From Poteriospumella lacustris (taxonomy: Eukaryota; Sar; Chrysophyceae; Chromulinales; Dinobryaceae), in the NCBI GenBank assembly GCA_008000375.1, contig SMOI01000152.1, forward strand, positions 1 to 64,000: a stretch of 64,000 nucleotides of DNA. Direction: 5' to 3'. Position numbers and translations under genes: made by a program. The notes beneath the pieces were generated by a model that worked only from the letters and a program-made list of their open reading frames with translations, had not been told where the DNA came from and did no database searches. Shown here one piece after another: positions 19,740-29,179 of this stretch (its first letter is position 1; each line of letters starts with the position of its first letter).

Positions 19740-20151
19740 CGCGACGTTCTGCTGCTCTCTCGGTGGTAGGAAAGCCACTCACCAACGACAACACATCTAC
19801 CGATTCACGGCTACAGGGGTGGTTTGAACTGTAAGAACTAGTAACTAACCAGAGCAACCAGAGCAACCAGAGCATCCAGCGCAACCAGAGCACCTCGTTC
19901 GCTTTGCCGATTCCAGATTTGGGAGCAGAGGACATCCAAACCTGGAACCGAATTATTCGGGCGAATTATCCCGGATAATTATTCCGAATTATTCTACGTA
20001 GTCCTAGGGCCAAAGTTGCCCTGTACCATGTACTGTAGGTGGAATAATGCGGTCGGGCCAATTCACTTTGTTGAGAGATAGCTATTGTTCATATTTCATT
20101 GTTCATATTTCATTCATGTTCTTGTAGATCCTCGTTTTTCATATTTCGTTC
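19740..20151. other. Intergenic with small repeats
   Basis: A 9-bp minisatellite (AACCAGAGC) runs from about 19846 to 19889. At 19949-19995 an A/T-rich stretch repeats GAATTATTC-like words on both strands. Two direct copies of a block containing AGATCCTCGTTTTTCA follow at about 20126 and 20163. Confidence 0.6.
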
Positions 20152-20470
20152 ATGTCGTTTGAAGATCCTCGTTTTTCAATTCCTTTCAGTTTTTTTCACG
20201 TCCTCCAAACGCGACAACGCACGTCCTCACATCGCCCCCCCCCCATGATCGCATTGTCCTCGCGCTGCCGAATCAGCTCCATCTTCGCCTCATTCGCACT
20301 CTGCTTCGCTTGTTCGCGTCGCAGCGCCACGTGCTTCAGCTTCTCCTTGGTCGCGCATGCCCTTCTGCCAAAGATGGTACTCCGTCGGGTCGCACAACTC
20401 CTGGTGCGGTGGCCGTTCAACCAGCCGTTGGACTCGTGGGACGTACGTTGTGCGGTACGCCATCCCAAGC
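20152..20470. pseudogene. Mixed gene remnants
   Basis: On the plus strand, 20415-20450 encodes a lone FNQPLDSWDVR unit of the DUF285 family. On the minus strand, 20230-20400 encodes charged, helix-like segments (EKLKHVALRREQAKQSANEA; DPTEYHLWQKGMRDQ) in two frames, suggesting a broken coiled-coil gene. Neither is intact. Confidence 0.45.
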
Positions 20471-20538
20471 AAAATGGATCTCCTCTTTTAGGGGTGTTGA
20501 AGGAAGACCATTGAGTTAAAAATCAAGTTAAACTGACA

Positions 20539-20800
20539 GCGTCGCCATGCCACCACCTTCTATCGCGTGGTGGGTGGTGGTAGTGGTGGTTTCGATGTGG
20601 TCGTTGCCTGCAGCCGCGGCCAACGCGGTGAGGTATTCGTTGACGACGGTGAGGACGTTGTCCACGAACACCACCGGGGGCAGGTCGTACAGGTGGGTGA
20701 AGCGTACTTCCATGTCAAAGGTGACACGGCTGATGTCGCTGGCGGGTCGGGTGAGGACCTGGACGTTGTGTACAGACACGACCTGGTCGGGGTTCATCGT
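20539..20800 (-). pseudogene. Partial copy of the unknown gene at 23618-24622
   Basis: About 260 bp are nearly identical to part of the gene at 23618-24622. They encode MNPDQVVSVHNVQVLTRPAS, VTFDMEVRFTHLYDLPPVVF and the threonine/histidine tract. Both sides are unrelated, so it is a truncated duplicate. An open frame of 123 codons spans 20528-20899, but only this middle part is homologous. Confidence 0.75.
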
Positions 20801-20934
20801 GGTCAACGATGCGACGTACCGTTGACCGCTGTGCCGCTTTGCTCTGCTGTACATAGTAGGGAATAGCAAGTGTGATGGCAGATATATGATACTGAGCAAC
20901 TTGCTCAGTTCTAAGACGGAGTTAATGCAAAGAA

Positions 20935-21172
20935 GGAGGTCCGAGCCCTTCCGATCCGTTCGGGGTCATTGTTTAGGTCCGATGATCCTTTCGGTTACCG
21001 ATCATTGCACCTACAGACGCCAGTAGTCGCGGTATATCGCCGTTGGTAGTAACTTCCAGAGCAACACCTCAATTACTGTAAATTGCTTTACTTGGGATGC
21101 ATGGTCGTATATTGACGACCTCAATTACTAGTGACGCTAGGCCTCACCCTGCACACGTCTTGACCAACCTAT
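20935..21172. repeat. Flank repeat of minus-strand A genes (copy 3)
   Basis: Matches 8306-8542 and 10455-10680, with a few small gaps. It lies 3' of the minus-strand gene at 21201. Confidence 0.75.
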
Positions 21173-21200
21173 GTCCACATGGGGAGCTACATTAGAGAAA

Positions 21201-22136
21201 CTACAAGCTCTGCACAACCGCCCCTGTAACGCCGCCTCCGGCAATGTCAGTTGGAAACTCGTCGTCCCCATCGAACCTTCCGTTCATAAGTTCGTCATCA
21301 TCCACATCCCACGTGTTCAACGGCTGGTTGAATGATGTTGCTCCGTAAAACATGCACTCCATATCTTCGACTGCTCTCACCTTCCACGATGCTACCGGCT
21401 GGTTGAACGAAGTGGCATCGTGAAACATGGAACACATATCGGTAACACGACGTACATCCCACGTCGACAATGGCTGATTGAAAGAACTGGCGCTATGAAA
21501 CAGTCCCTCCATATCTGTGACTTGACTGACGTCCCATGTTGACAACGGCTGATTGAACGACGACGCACTATAAAACATGTCATTCATGGTCGTGACCTGA
21601 CTGACATTCCAACTGGCCAGTGGCTGGTTAAACGCGGTGGCGCTGGAGAACATACACTGCATAACAGTAACACGACCAACGTCCCAGGAGGATAGCGGCT
21701 GGTTGAACGACGAGGCACAACAAAACATACTGTACATCGACGTCACACGACTGACGTTCCACGTGTCCAGCGGCTCGTTGAAGACCTTCGCCCTGAAGAA
21801 CATGCCGCTCATCGATGTGACGTTCCGCACGTCCCAACGGTCGATACGATCGTTGAACGTGGTCTCTTGGAAGAGCCAAGACATGTTCGTCACCTGGCTC
21901 ACGTCCCAATCGTTGATGTCCCCGTACCGTTGTAAGGCCACCGCTCGTTGACCGCACCACAGCTGCACCGCCTCTCGTATCGTATCGTTGTCGAATTGCA
22001 CAAAGGCATACTCCTTGATCATCTGCCGCACAATAAACGGCAAGCTGCGGCCTCCACAACCTTCCTTAGTGATCGGACGGTGCATACGACCTGTGTCATC
22101 GGCTCGTGCTTCAGGAGTCGTCAGGGTGGTGGACAT
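21201..22136 (-). CDS. DUF285 repeat protein, subfamily A, with a shortened head
   Basis: 311 residues from the consensus start MSTTLTTPEARADDTG. An in-frame ATG at 22184 would add MGAVVSSRNHPMHRQP. The head is unusual: HRPIT is joined directly to KEGCGGR, so the block carrying VELCLYRVV found in all other subfamily A heads is deleted in frame. LPFIVRQMIKEYAF and DNDTIREAVQLWC remain. INDWDV, FNDRIDRWDV and seven FNQ/FNEPL units follow. The C-terminus (DDDELMNGRFDGDDEFPTDI) is acidic and unlike the usual cap. Confidence 0.8.
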   Translation of the reverse strand: MSTTLTTPEARADDTGRMHRPITKEGCGGRSLPFIVRQMIKEYAFVQFDNDTIREAVQLWCGQRAVALQRYGDINDWDVSQVTNMSWLFQETTFNDRIDRWDVRNVTSMSGMFFRAKVFNEPLDTWNVSRVTSMYSMFCCASSFNQPLSSWDVGRVTVMQCMFSSATAFNQPLASWNVSQVTTMNDMFYSASSFNQPLSTWDVSQVTDMEGLFHSASSFNQPLSTWDVRRVTDMCSMFHDATSFNQPVASWKVRAVEDMECMFYGATSFNQPLNTWDVDDDELMNGRFDGDDEFPTDIAGGGVTGAVVQSL

Positions 22137-22680
22137 GGGTTGTCTGTGCATGGGATGATTTCGGGAACTTACTACCGCCCCCATGAAGATCCAGTTTCCT
22201 TCAATCGCTCTTATTATCCACTAACTATCAACTGTATAAAGTTGTTAGTTACCTCGTCCTCCTTACAGTGGACTGACCATAGACGATCGATGTTGTCGCT
22301 CTCTGCTCCTCTCTCCTGGCTGGGGCGAAGTTGAACGTTGCACCATGTACAGCAGAAGAAGGTCGACAGCACTGCAGTTATTGTCGGTTCAACGCGACGA
22401 ATGTCCGACTTCCTTGGCGCGGAAGTGGCTGCCAGGCTGCCAGTCTCTTTTCTCTTCTCTCTCACGTCGTCGTCAATGGAAGGACTCGTGTCTTCTTGCA
22501 ATGACCAACAAGCGACCCAACTGCTCGTAGAGATGCACGTCAGCGAGGTAGGTGACCCATGTTACCGGTCGATAACGTCATCGATGCGCAGTTCGAGCTC
22601 CCACCGCATCCTCCACGTCCTTCACCACCCGGTCGTACCCGATCGCTACCATCGTGGATTGGTGCCGGATTTACCGTGTG
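22137..22680. other. Divergent spacer, copy of 11407-11929
   Basis: Contains the same landmarks (GTTGTTAGTT, ATAGACGATCGATG, GACAGCACTGCAGTTATTG, GACGAATGTCCGACTTCC). No intact gene is seen. An open frame at 22338-22982 has no family similarity in its first half. Confidence 0.55.
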
Positions 22681-23380
22681 GTAACAGATACGTGTGCTGG
22701 TTGAGTGCTGCCGTTTGGAGTGTGTCAATGGATCTAGGACTACGCCTGTGGGAGTCGTTCGCCAACAAAACACTGATGAAGGAGGAAGCTATACGGTGGA
22801 GATCAACGGTGGGGACGTCACCAACATGGCTGGGCCATTGGAAGATTGTACCACGTGCAACGATAGTATCGATCGGTGGGTCGTGCGGCGGGGGTGACGT
22901 CGATGCAGCAGCTGATTGTCCCAAGCGAGAGCATTCAACCAGCCGTGGGAGGGTTGGCAGGTCCATCGTGTGGGCAGCATGACCAGCATGTTGGCAGGAG
23001 CACAGGCCTTCAATCGACTGGGACGTTGTGTACGGCTACGACGATGCTTTGTCTGTTCAACGATGCGACGTCGTTTCACCAATTATCGTGGTCGGTTTCA
23101 AGTCACTGGGCGGTTCAATCCACCGCTCCACAACCTGGCCAACCATGCACAGGCTGTGTCGACGTATGCGTCATTCAGTACGATGGCTGGCCGTGTTATT
23201 TGAACGAACCGCTGCCCGTCGCCTGAGGCATCCATCGACCGTGTCACCGATATGACTCTGGTAGTAGTCGTTTCCTGATCGCCATAGTCATTCACTGTCA
23301 CGATACCTGGGATACCAGAGTCGCGTAATGATTTATGAATGGGTCTGTTCCATGGCGCGGTGGCCGTGTAAGCAGCCATT
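22681..23380 (+). pseudogene. Decayed DUF285 gene, subfamily D (copy 2)
   Basis: Remnants in order are VVTDTCAG, LPFGVCQWI, GDVTNMAG, CNDSIDRWVVRRG and blocks shared with 11930-12800 such as QPAVGGLAGPSCGQHDQ. Stops and frameshifts interrupt all frames. Confidence 0.7.
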
Positions 23381-23617
23381 GGTCAGTAAGCCATGCCATA
23401 GTGTGATACGGTAGGCCGTCCTCATGGGGGGCGGAGGTTGTTCAAGCACGATAATTGAATTTAAGAATCAAGTTACAAGTCAAGTATACGCAGCACATGT
23501 GTCTTGAGTCCGCTATATATCTCAACAGATGGCGGGCGGTCCTCATTTAAACAAGCGATGAAACAAATATAAAAAGAACGGTCAGCGATGCTTTTCAGAC
23601 GAACGGTGTGTCGGTGG

Positions 23618-24622
23618 TTACTGCTGCGCGTACGAAATGTCGGTGGCCTCGACGACGGTGATGCGGCGTCGTTCGTCGAGGTGTAACACGGTCCTCACCC
23701 GCACGAGGATCGGCACCGGCTTGGCGCACAGACGAATCGGCCGGCCACAGACGAGCGGGCAGAGTTGAAACGGGTCGACGAGGGGGCGCAGGGCCTCGGC
23801 ACCGACCGGCAGCGTCGCCATCAGATGCGGCGTCGACAGCGTCGCCATGCCTCCACCGTCTATCGCGTGATGGGTGGTAGTCGTGGTGGTGGTGGTGGTT
23901 TCGATGTGGTCGTTGCCTGCGGCCGCGGCCAACGCGGTGAGGTATTCGTTGACGACGGTGAGGACGTTGTCCACGAACACCACCGGGGGCAGGTCGTACA
24001 GGTGTGTGAAGCGTACTTCCATGTCAAAGGTGACACGGCTGGTGTCACTGGCGGGGCGGGTCAGGACCTGGACGTTGTGTACAGACACGACCTGGTCGGG
24101 GTTCATCTGGGTGGCGCAGTAGAGCGCGTTGGCGTACGATAGAATGCCCTGGATCTCGTGTACCCCGCTGCCACCACTGTCGCGTGGCGCCATGGCGGTG
24201 CAAGAACTACTGTACGCGGCCGCCATCGTCTGCAGCGCCTGTAAGGAGCTGCCCATGCGGTGACGCTTGATGACCATGTCACTGGCGGCGTACGTGCGGA
24301 AGAAGCCGTAGAAGAGGCTGTAGTCGTGTGAGTTGCTGACGTTGGCCAGCATGGTCGCATAGAAACGGCGAATGTCCCGTTTGAACAAGCGTGGTATCAC
24401 GAGGAAGCTGTGTTTCCGCCTGCGACGCCGTCGCACAGGCTTCGTGGTCACGTCACCGTCGTCATGGTGATGGTATTGATCGGAGTCGTCGCTGTTGGAC
24501 TCCTCCTCCTGCTGATTGACAGTGAGCCACTCGAACTCCTCCTCCTCCTCTCGGTCGTCATCAATGATGTCGTCATAATCAGCAGGCTCGTTGAGGCAAG
24601 CCATGTGGTGCGAGGCCTCCAT
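23618..24622 (-). CDS. Acidic protein of unknown function
   Basis: A 334-residue protein from the first ATG (MEASHHMACLNEPADYDD). Residues about 15-55 are strongly acidic (DDDREEEEEFEW), then a basic patch (VRRRRRRKHSF) that could be a nuclear localisation signal. The middle region contains LFKRDIRRFYATMLANV and SYANALYCATQMNPDQVV. A short poly-threonine/histidine tract (TTTTTTTTTHH) follows, and the C-terminus is IRLCAKPVPILVRVRTVLHL. I recognise no domain. A truncated copy lies at 20539-20800, where the threonine tract is three residues shorter. An upstream in-frame GTG at 24676 is not a likely start. Confidence 0.7.
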   Translation of the reverse strand: MEASHHMACLNEPADYDDIIDDDREEEEEFEWLTVNQQEEESNSDDSDQYHHHDDGDVTTKPVRRRRRRKHSFLVIPRLFKRDIRRFYATMLANVSNSHDYSLFYGFFRTYAASDMVIKRHRMGSSLQALQTMAAAYSSSCTAMAPRDSGGSGVHEIQGILSYANALYCATQMNPDQVVSVHNVQVLTRPASDTSRVTFDMEVRFTHLYDLPPVVFVDNVLTVVNEYLTALAAAAGNDHIETTTTTTTTTHHAIDGGGMATLSTPHLMATLPVGAEALRPLVDPFQLCPLVCGRPIRLCAKPVPILVRVRTVLHLDERRRITVVEATDISYAQQ

Positions 24623-25278
24623 GCAGCAGCAACAAACACAACTTCTGAACCAGTCAATATCTATTTGAAAAAACACGACAAATGAGTCTAAGGCTGGTGC
24701 ATTCTGAATGGGGAGGATGTGGTAGTCTGGTATTCATTCGTCCCAAGCGTCATGTGCAATGCGAACAGAAGAAGATGGCGGACAGCGGAAGCTTCTTCCG
24801 GTTTGTTTGTTGATTGACCTCGGTCCGCTACCGTCTGGCGCAGAGGTGAGGCAGCCGGCGGCGGCAGGAGGAGGCCTGTTGCGCAGGAGAGAGGTCTGTG
24901 TACGCCGGGAGTAACTACTACATGATGATATAGTACTGATATTGTGCAGCCTTTTCGTACAAGTGGTTTCGCAGTTTCGCCACCTTCACAAGTGTACAAA
25001 ACGTTGTGGGTTATTGTGGAATGTTTACCGGATCCGCAGTAACAAGTATTGTCCAAGTTCAGTGATTGTTGGACAAGGTACAATAGTTACAACTTGTTTT
25101 AGGTCTTTGTCGTGGAAGTTCCACATGGTCTACTGTACATTGCCTTCTCCCAGCAGCAGCAAAGTCGCATGTGCCAAAGTCTCAATGATTTCACGAGATG
25201 TCCATATCTCTGAGCACCCACAAGCACAAGCAATCCAAAAAAATCTGGTTGGCAGTATATGCTGAGTAAATTGGAGAC
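24623..25278. other. Intergenic, no gene seen
   Basis: No coding similarity on either strand. It separates a minus-strand gene from a plus-strand gene and so should hold both promoters. Confidence 0.5.
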
Positions 25279-26304
25279 ATGGACATCGATTCGCTGACGC
25301 TGACGACATCGCGACCCTCCACCACCGTGTTGGCCAGCCACCAAACGACCTCCTCCCATCATCATCAAACATGCCAGGCTCATCTCCGTCCCATCGTCCT
25401 GGTGCTGGATTTGTGTCTCTATCGCGTCGTGAGCGAGCGTTGCGGCGGTCGCGTTCTACCATTCGGCGTACTTCAACTGATCAAGGGCTACGCCTTCGTC
25501 TCCTTCGACAATGTGACCCTGCGTGAAGCCGTTCGACTCTGGTGCTCCAACGATGGTCGAGCGTTGGCCCTGGCAACGTACGGTGACATCAACGATTGGA
25601 ACGTGAGCCACGTAACAGACATGGCGTACCTTTTCCGGAATACCACATTCAACGATCGCATCGACCGTTGGGACGTCCACAACGTCACCTCGTTGCAGGG
25701 AATGTTCTTCAATGCCACACGCTTCAACCAGCCATTGAACACCTGGGACGTGCGGCAGGTGACCACGCTGAACAGCACGTTCTGTTTAGCCGCCTCGTTT
25801 AACCAGTCGCTGGCCACGTGGGACACGGGGCGTGTCACCAACATGCGCTGCCTGTTCTCCCGCGCCACCTCGTTCAACGGGTCCGTGGCCACCTGGTCCG
25901 TGCACCAGGTGACCAATATGAGTTACCTGTTCGCTTCAGCGTCGTCGTTTAATCAGCCGGTCGCTACGTGGGACGTGCGCCACGTGACGAATATGACCGG
26001 GCTGTTTGATGCCGCCGAATCGTTCAACCAGCCACTGGCCACCTGGGACGTGCGGCAGGTCGTCACCATGGATGGCATGTTTGAAAACGCCGTGTCGTTT
26101 AACCAGCCCCTGGCGACATGGAACGTGGGGCAGGTGATCGATATGAGTGGCATGTTCTACGGCGCCGTGGCGTTCAACCAGCCGCTGGACACGTGGGACG
26201 TGGGGCACGGAACGCGTACGACGTGCATGTTTCGCGACGCCGCCTCGTTCAATCAGCCCGTAGACACACAGTGGTTGGTTGTCGCGCAGTCTTTCTCCGG
26301 GTGA
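25279..26304 (+). CDS. DUF285 repeat protein, divergent subfamily A member
   Basis: An intact 341-residue protein from ATG 25279. The first 40 residues are rich in Ser, Thr and His and are specific to this copy. The head has LVLDLCLYRVVSERCGGR, LPFGVLQLIKGYAF and FDNVTLREAVRLWC. INDWNVSHVTDM, FNDRIDRWDV and eight FN-type units follow. Codon choice is more G+C-rich than in other copies. The end (QPVDTQWLVVAQSFSG) is atypical; just downstream, another frame at about 26338 encodes RMFSGTTTRFI like a normal last unit, so a frameshift may have changed the C-terminus. Confidence 0.82.
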   Translation: MDIDSLTLTTSRPSTTVLASHQTTSSHHHQTCQAHLRPIVLVLDLCLYRVVSERCGGRVLPFGVLQLIKGYAFVSFDNVTLREAVRLWCSNDGRALALATYGDINDWNVSHVTDMAYLFRNTTFNDRIDRWDVHNVTSLQGMFFNATRFNQPLNTWDVRQVTTLNSTFCLAASFNQSLATWDTGRVTNMRCLFSRATSFNGSVATWSVHQVTNMSYLFASASSFNQPVATWDVRHVTNMTGLFDAAESFNQPLATWDVRQVVTMDGMFENAVSFNQPLATWNVGQVIDMSGMFYGAVAFNQPLDTWDVGHGTRTTCMFRDAASFNQPVDTQWLVVAQSFSG

Positions 26305-26945
26305 GCTGGGGTGGGCGGTGCGTGTGATCGGGTCGCATGTTCAGCGGCACCACGACGCGTTTCATTTGATCCGGCGTTGGATCAGACGTTTCGGTCAAAG
26401 TACAATCTGCGTTTCGTGTCGCAAACAAGGTTACTGAAGAGACCGAACGCAAGAACGCTCGAACTTCGGCGTCGGCGCTCGAACTTCGCGGGGGGGGGGG
26501 GAACAACCAAAACCACCCTCCCTCTGTTCGACATTTACTTTAAAACGATTTATCGATTTGAACGAGGATAGATGTCCATATTTAACGCTTTAGCGAAGCA
26601 ATTTATCCCCACTTTATCCCACTTCACCTAGAATGTGGGTGATGTACTTTGTTTGTAGGAAAAGTGCAGCATAAAGCAGCGATTTGTAAGTATATTCTTA
26701 TCCCCATATACAGTGCTGTATTGCCTACAGTGCTGCTGTCTCTAGCTCCACTCGGTCTTCTATGAGCTATCGTATATACTAGTACTGTATAAGAGCTCGG
26801 TCGCTCTCGGTCTCTACGATAGGCCTTAGTTACCAACAAGGTGCACGGTGTGTGTATTCCGTAATTCCTTTTCTCCGCCCACCCCCCTTGGGTGTTGTTG
26901 TGTGTTTGTTGGTGGTAGTGGTGGTTGCGCCTTCTTCGTCGCGAG
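26305..26945. other. Intergenic with a DUF285 tail remnant
   Basis: About 26338-26370 encodes RMFSGTTTRFI in a shifted frame. Otherwise no gene is seen. A run of 12 G residues occurs near 26490. Confidence 0.5.
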
Positions 26946-28589
26946 ATGTTTGTGGGGATCATTGTTGCAACGACTGTCGCGGTCGTTTGTTTGCGCTCCA
27001 CATGTTTCGCAGCGTATCACATGGGGGATTGCAAGCATTATCCCGCTTGGCCCGTGGATTTCACTGATGTGGAGGAAGCCATGGCCGACTTCCAAACGTT
27101 TATCCACCACTGGCAATTTGATCGCCAGCGGTGTGCGAAAGGTCCAGTGATGGCCCTCGCGGCGGGAGGCTTTGGTATTTCGGTGGTGTACACGAACCTG
27201 AAGACGTTCTTCTTGTCGCTGGAATTCGGCAGGATATTCCGACCGATGGGGCACTACTTGTGGGCGGATACTAACACCAGCGCGTGTACGTTGGGCATCG
27301 ATTCCCTCGATTGTTATCACGCGCTGCTCAGTCCCTGTGGATTGCCTGGGCACGAGCACTTGTTGTTGCCCACGGTCGACGCGACGAACGCGACCAACGT
27401 GGGTCGGGCGATTTTCCCGGCGGAGCAGACGGACATGTGTATGTTGGCCAAGGCCGCGAAGAAGCCGCTCGTCTGGGTCTTTGGACAAATGGTGCACTAT
27501 GAAACACGGTTAAGCCCCACCATCGCGCCGTTGGTCCAACAGCGCGTGCAAACCGTCCTACGCGGTGCGCGAAAACCGCCATCGTCGTCGTCGTCGATGG
27601 TTCCGGGCGGCGGTGGCGGCGGTGGCGGCGGTGGCGTTGGCGGTGGTGGCGGTGGCGGCCTCGTCATGGCGGTCCATGTGCGTGCGGGCAAGCCGGATCG
27701 AGGTCGACATGTCTTGTCCATGGATCAGTACATGGCCGCCATTGATGTGAAGGTGCACGAGCTGGCACAGCAGGGGCAGCAGGTGTCGTTGGTGTATCTG
27801 GCGAGTCAGCACCACGAGTCGACGTTTGTATCGGTGGACCACATGAATCGGCAGTATCCCCGCAACTTCTCGTACGCGGTGTTGCCGATTACCCCGCAGA
27901 ATGGACAGGTAATGTGTGTGTCTGTACAGTAGATTCTCCTGCCCTCTGCCCTCTGCTCTCTGTCCTCTGCTCTTTGCCCTTTGCCTGTGCCTCTGTCCTC
28001 TGCCCTCTATCGCTGTCGCTGCCTCTGCTCTTTGCCTGTGCCTGTGCATCTGCCCTCTGTCTGTGCCTCTGTCGCTGTCTCTGTCGCTGTCTCTGTCGCT
28101 GTCTCTGCCCTCTGCCCTCTGCCTCTGTCGCTGTCTCTGCCTCTGTCGCTGTCGCTGTCTCTGTCTCTGCCTCTGTCGCTGTCTCTGCCCTTTGCCCTCT
28201 ACCCTCTGTTCTTACGACGCTGTGCGGTGTAGGAAGAAGTCGAATTCACGGTCCGCGCCAAGAGCTTCCCCGTGTCGATGAAGAGCCTCAACGTCGAGTA
28301 CTTCGCCGACGTGGAGCTCATGACGGCCGCCGACGTCTTCATCGGGTCGTTCTCCAACATGTACATTCACGTGGCGGCCCTGCGGTATGCCCGCTACCCA
28401 CGGCGATCCGAGGCCCATACGTGTTACGTGAACATGGCCGGTGACTTGATCTGTGAGGACCAGGCCAGCCATAAGAACTACATTTGGCGCTTCCATTTGG
28501 TCGGTTTGGAAGGGGGCACGGCCTTCCCACCGCCGCCGTCGCCACCGCCGCGGTCGCCGTCCCCGCCGCCGGGCAATGGCACCGCGTAA
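26946..28589 (+). CDS. Fucosyltransferase-like membrane protein, two exons
   Basis: Exons 26946-27908 and 28233-28589 join in phase 0 to give 439 residues. MFVGIIVATTVAVVCLRSTC is a signal-anchor or signal peptide. The middle contains NLKTFFLSLEFGRIFRPMGH. A pure glycine stretch of about 17 residues (near residue 220) precedes VMAVHVRAGKPDRGRHVLSM, and exon 2 holds LMTAADVFIGSFSNMYIHVA. The HVR and D-FIGSFSN motifs fit GT-B fucosyltransferases of the FUT8/NodZ type, which add fucose to glycans in the Golgi; the match is by motif only. It ends in a Pro/Ser tail (PPPPSPPPRSPSPPP). A TTG at 26925 is in frame but the ATG at 26946 is the likely start. Confidence 0.65.
27909..28232 (+). other. Intron of the fucosyltransferase-like gene
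   Basis: It begins GTAATG and ends TGTAG, 324 nt long. Most of it (27940-28205) is a pyrimidine-rich low-complexity array of CTCTGC/CTGTCGCTGT words. Without splicing the frame stops within 8 codons; with splicing the second exon continues the conserved domain. Confidence 0.8.
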
Positions 28590-29179
28590 CCCACCGCACC
28601 GCAATGGTGGTGGATGCTCTCGCCTTTGCTGTTGCCTATTCGATTGACCGCTCGACGACGCTCAAGCGCCCAGAGCCGCTCCAAGACCTGTGCCTGTCGG
28701 GAGGGTAACGTGCCGGTGGACGCGGCGTGCTTCCCACCGGAGAGGGCCCCACGCCGTGTGGACGTGCGGGCCGGCTGGCGGTTACAGCTGTGACGGCGGC
28801 GGTGGTGGCTCTAACCCACACAAAACACCGCCGCAGTTCTCCTTCCCACCCAAAACAAAGCAAACCAAACCCACCCGCAACACACACGCAACACACACGC
28901 AACACACACGGCACCGTTAATAACAAACACCACCGTTAATAATGCTTTTTACACACACCACCTCCGCTGACTGACTGGCTATCTAACGACAGGAAGAGGG
29001 AGAAGGGGGAGGGAGAGGAGGAGGGAGAAGGGTTAGGGAGAGAGGAGTCAGTTGTGGGGGGGGGGGGGGAGTGCGAGGGTCACCGCATAGTAAAGTAGAC
29101 CGTACGCAGTACCGGGTACCTCTCTCTCCGCGTGACCGTCCACCGTCCACCACCCCCGACGAGTACTGCCTAATGGTGC
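28590..29179. other. Low-complexity intergenic region between convergent genes
   Basis: Contains (ACACACGCAAC)-like repeats near 28880-28910, purine-rich GGAGAAGG repeats at 28990-29045, and a run of 13 G residues near 29057. No gene is seen. Confidence 0.6.
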
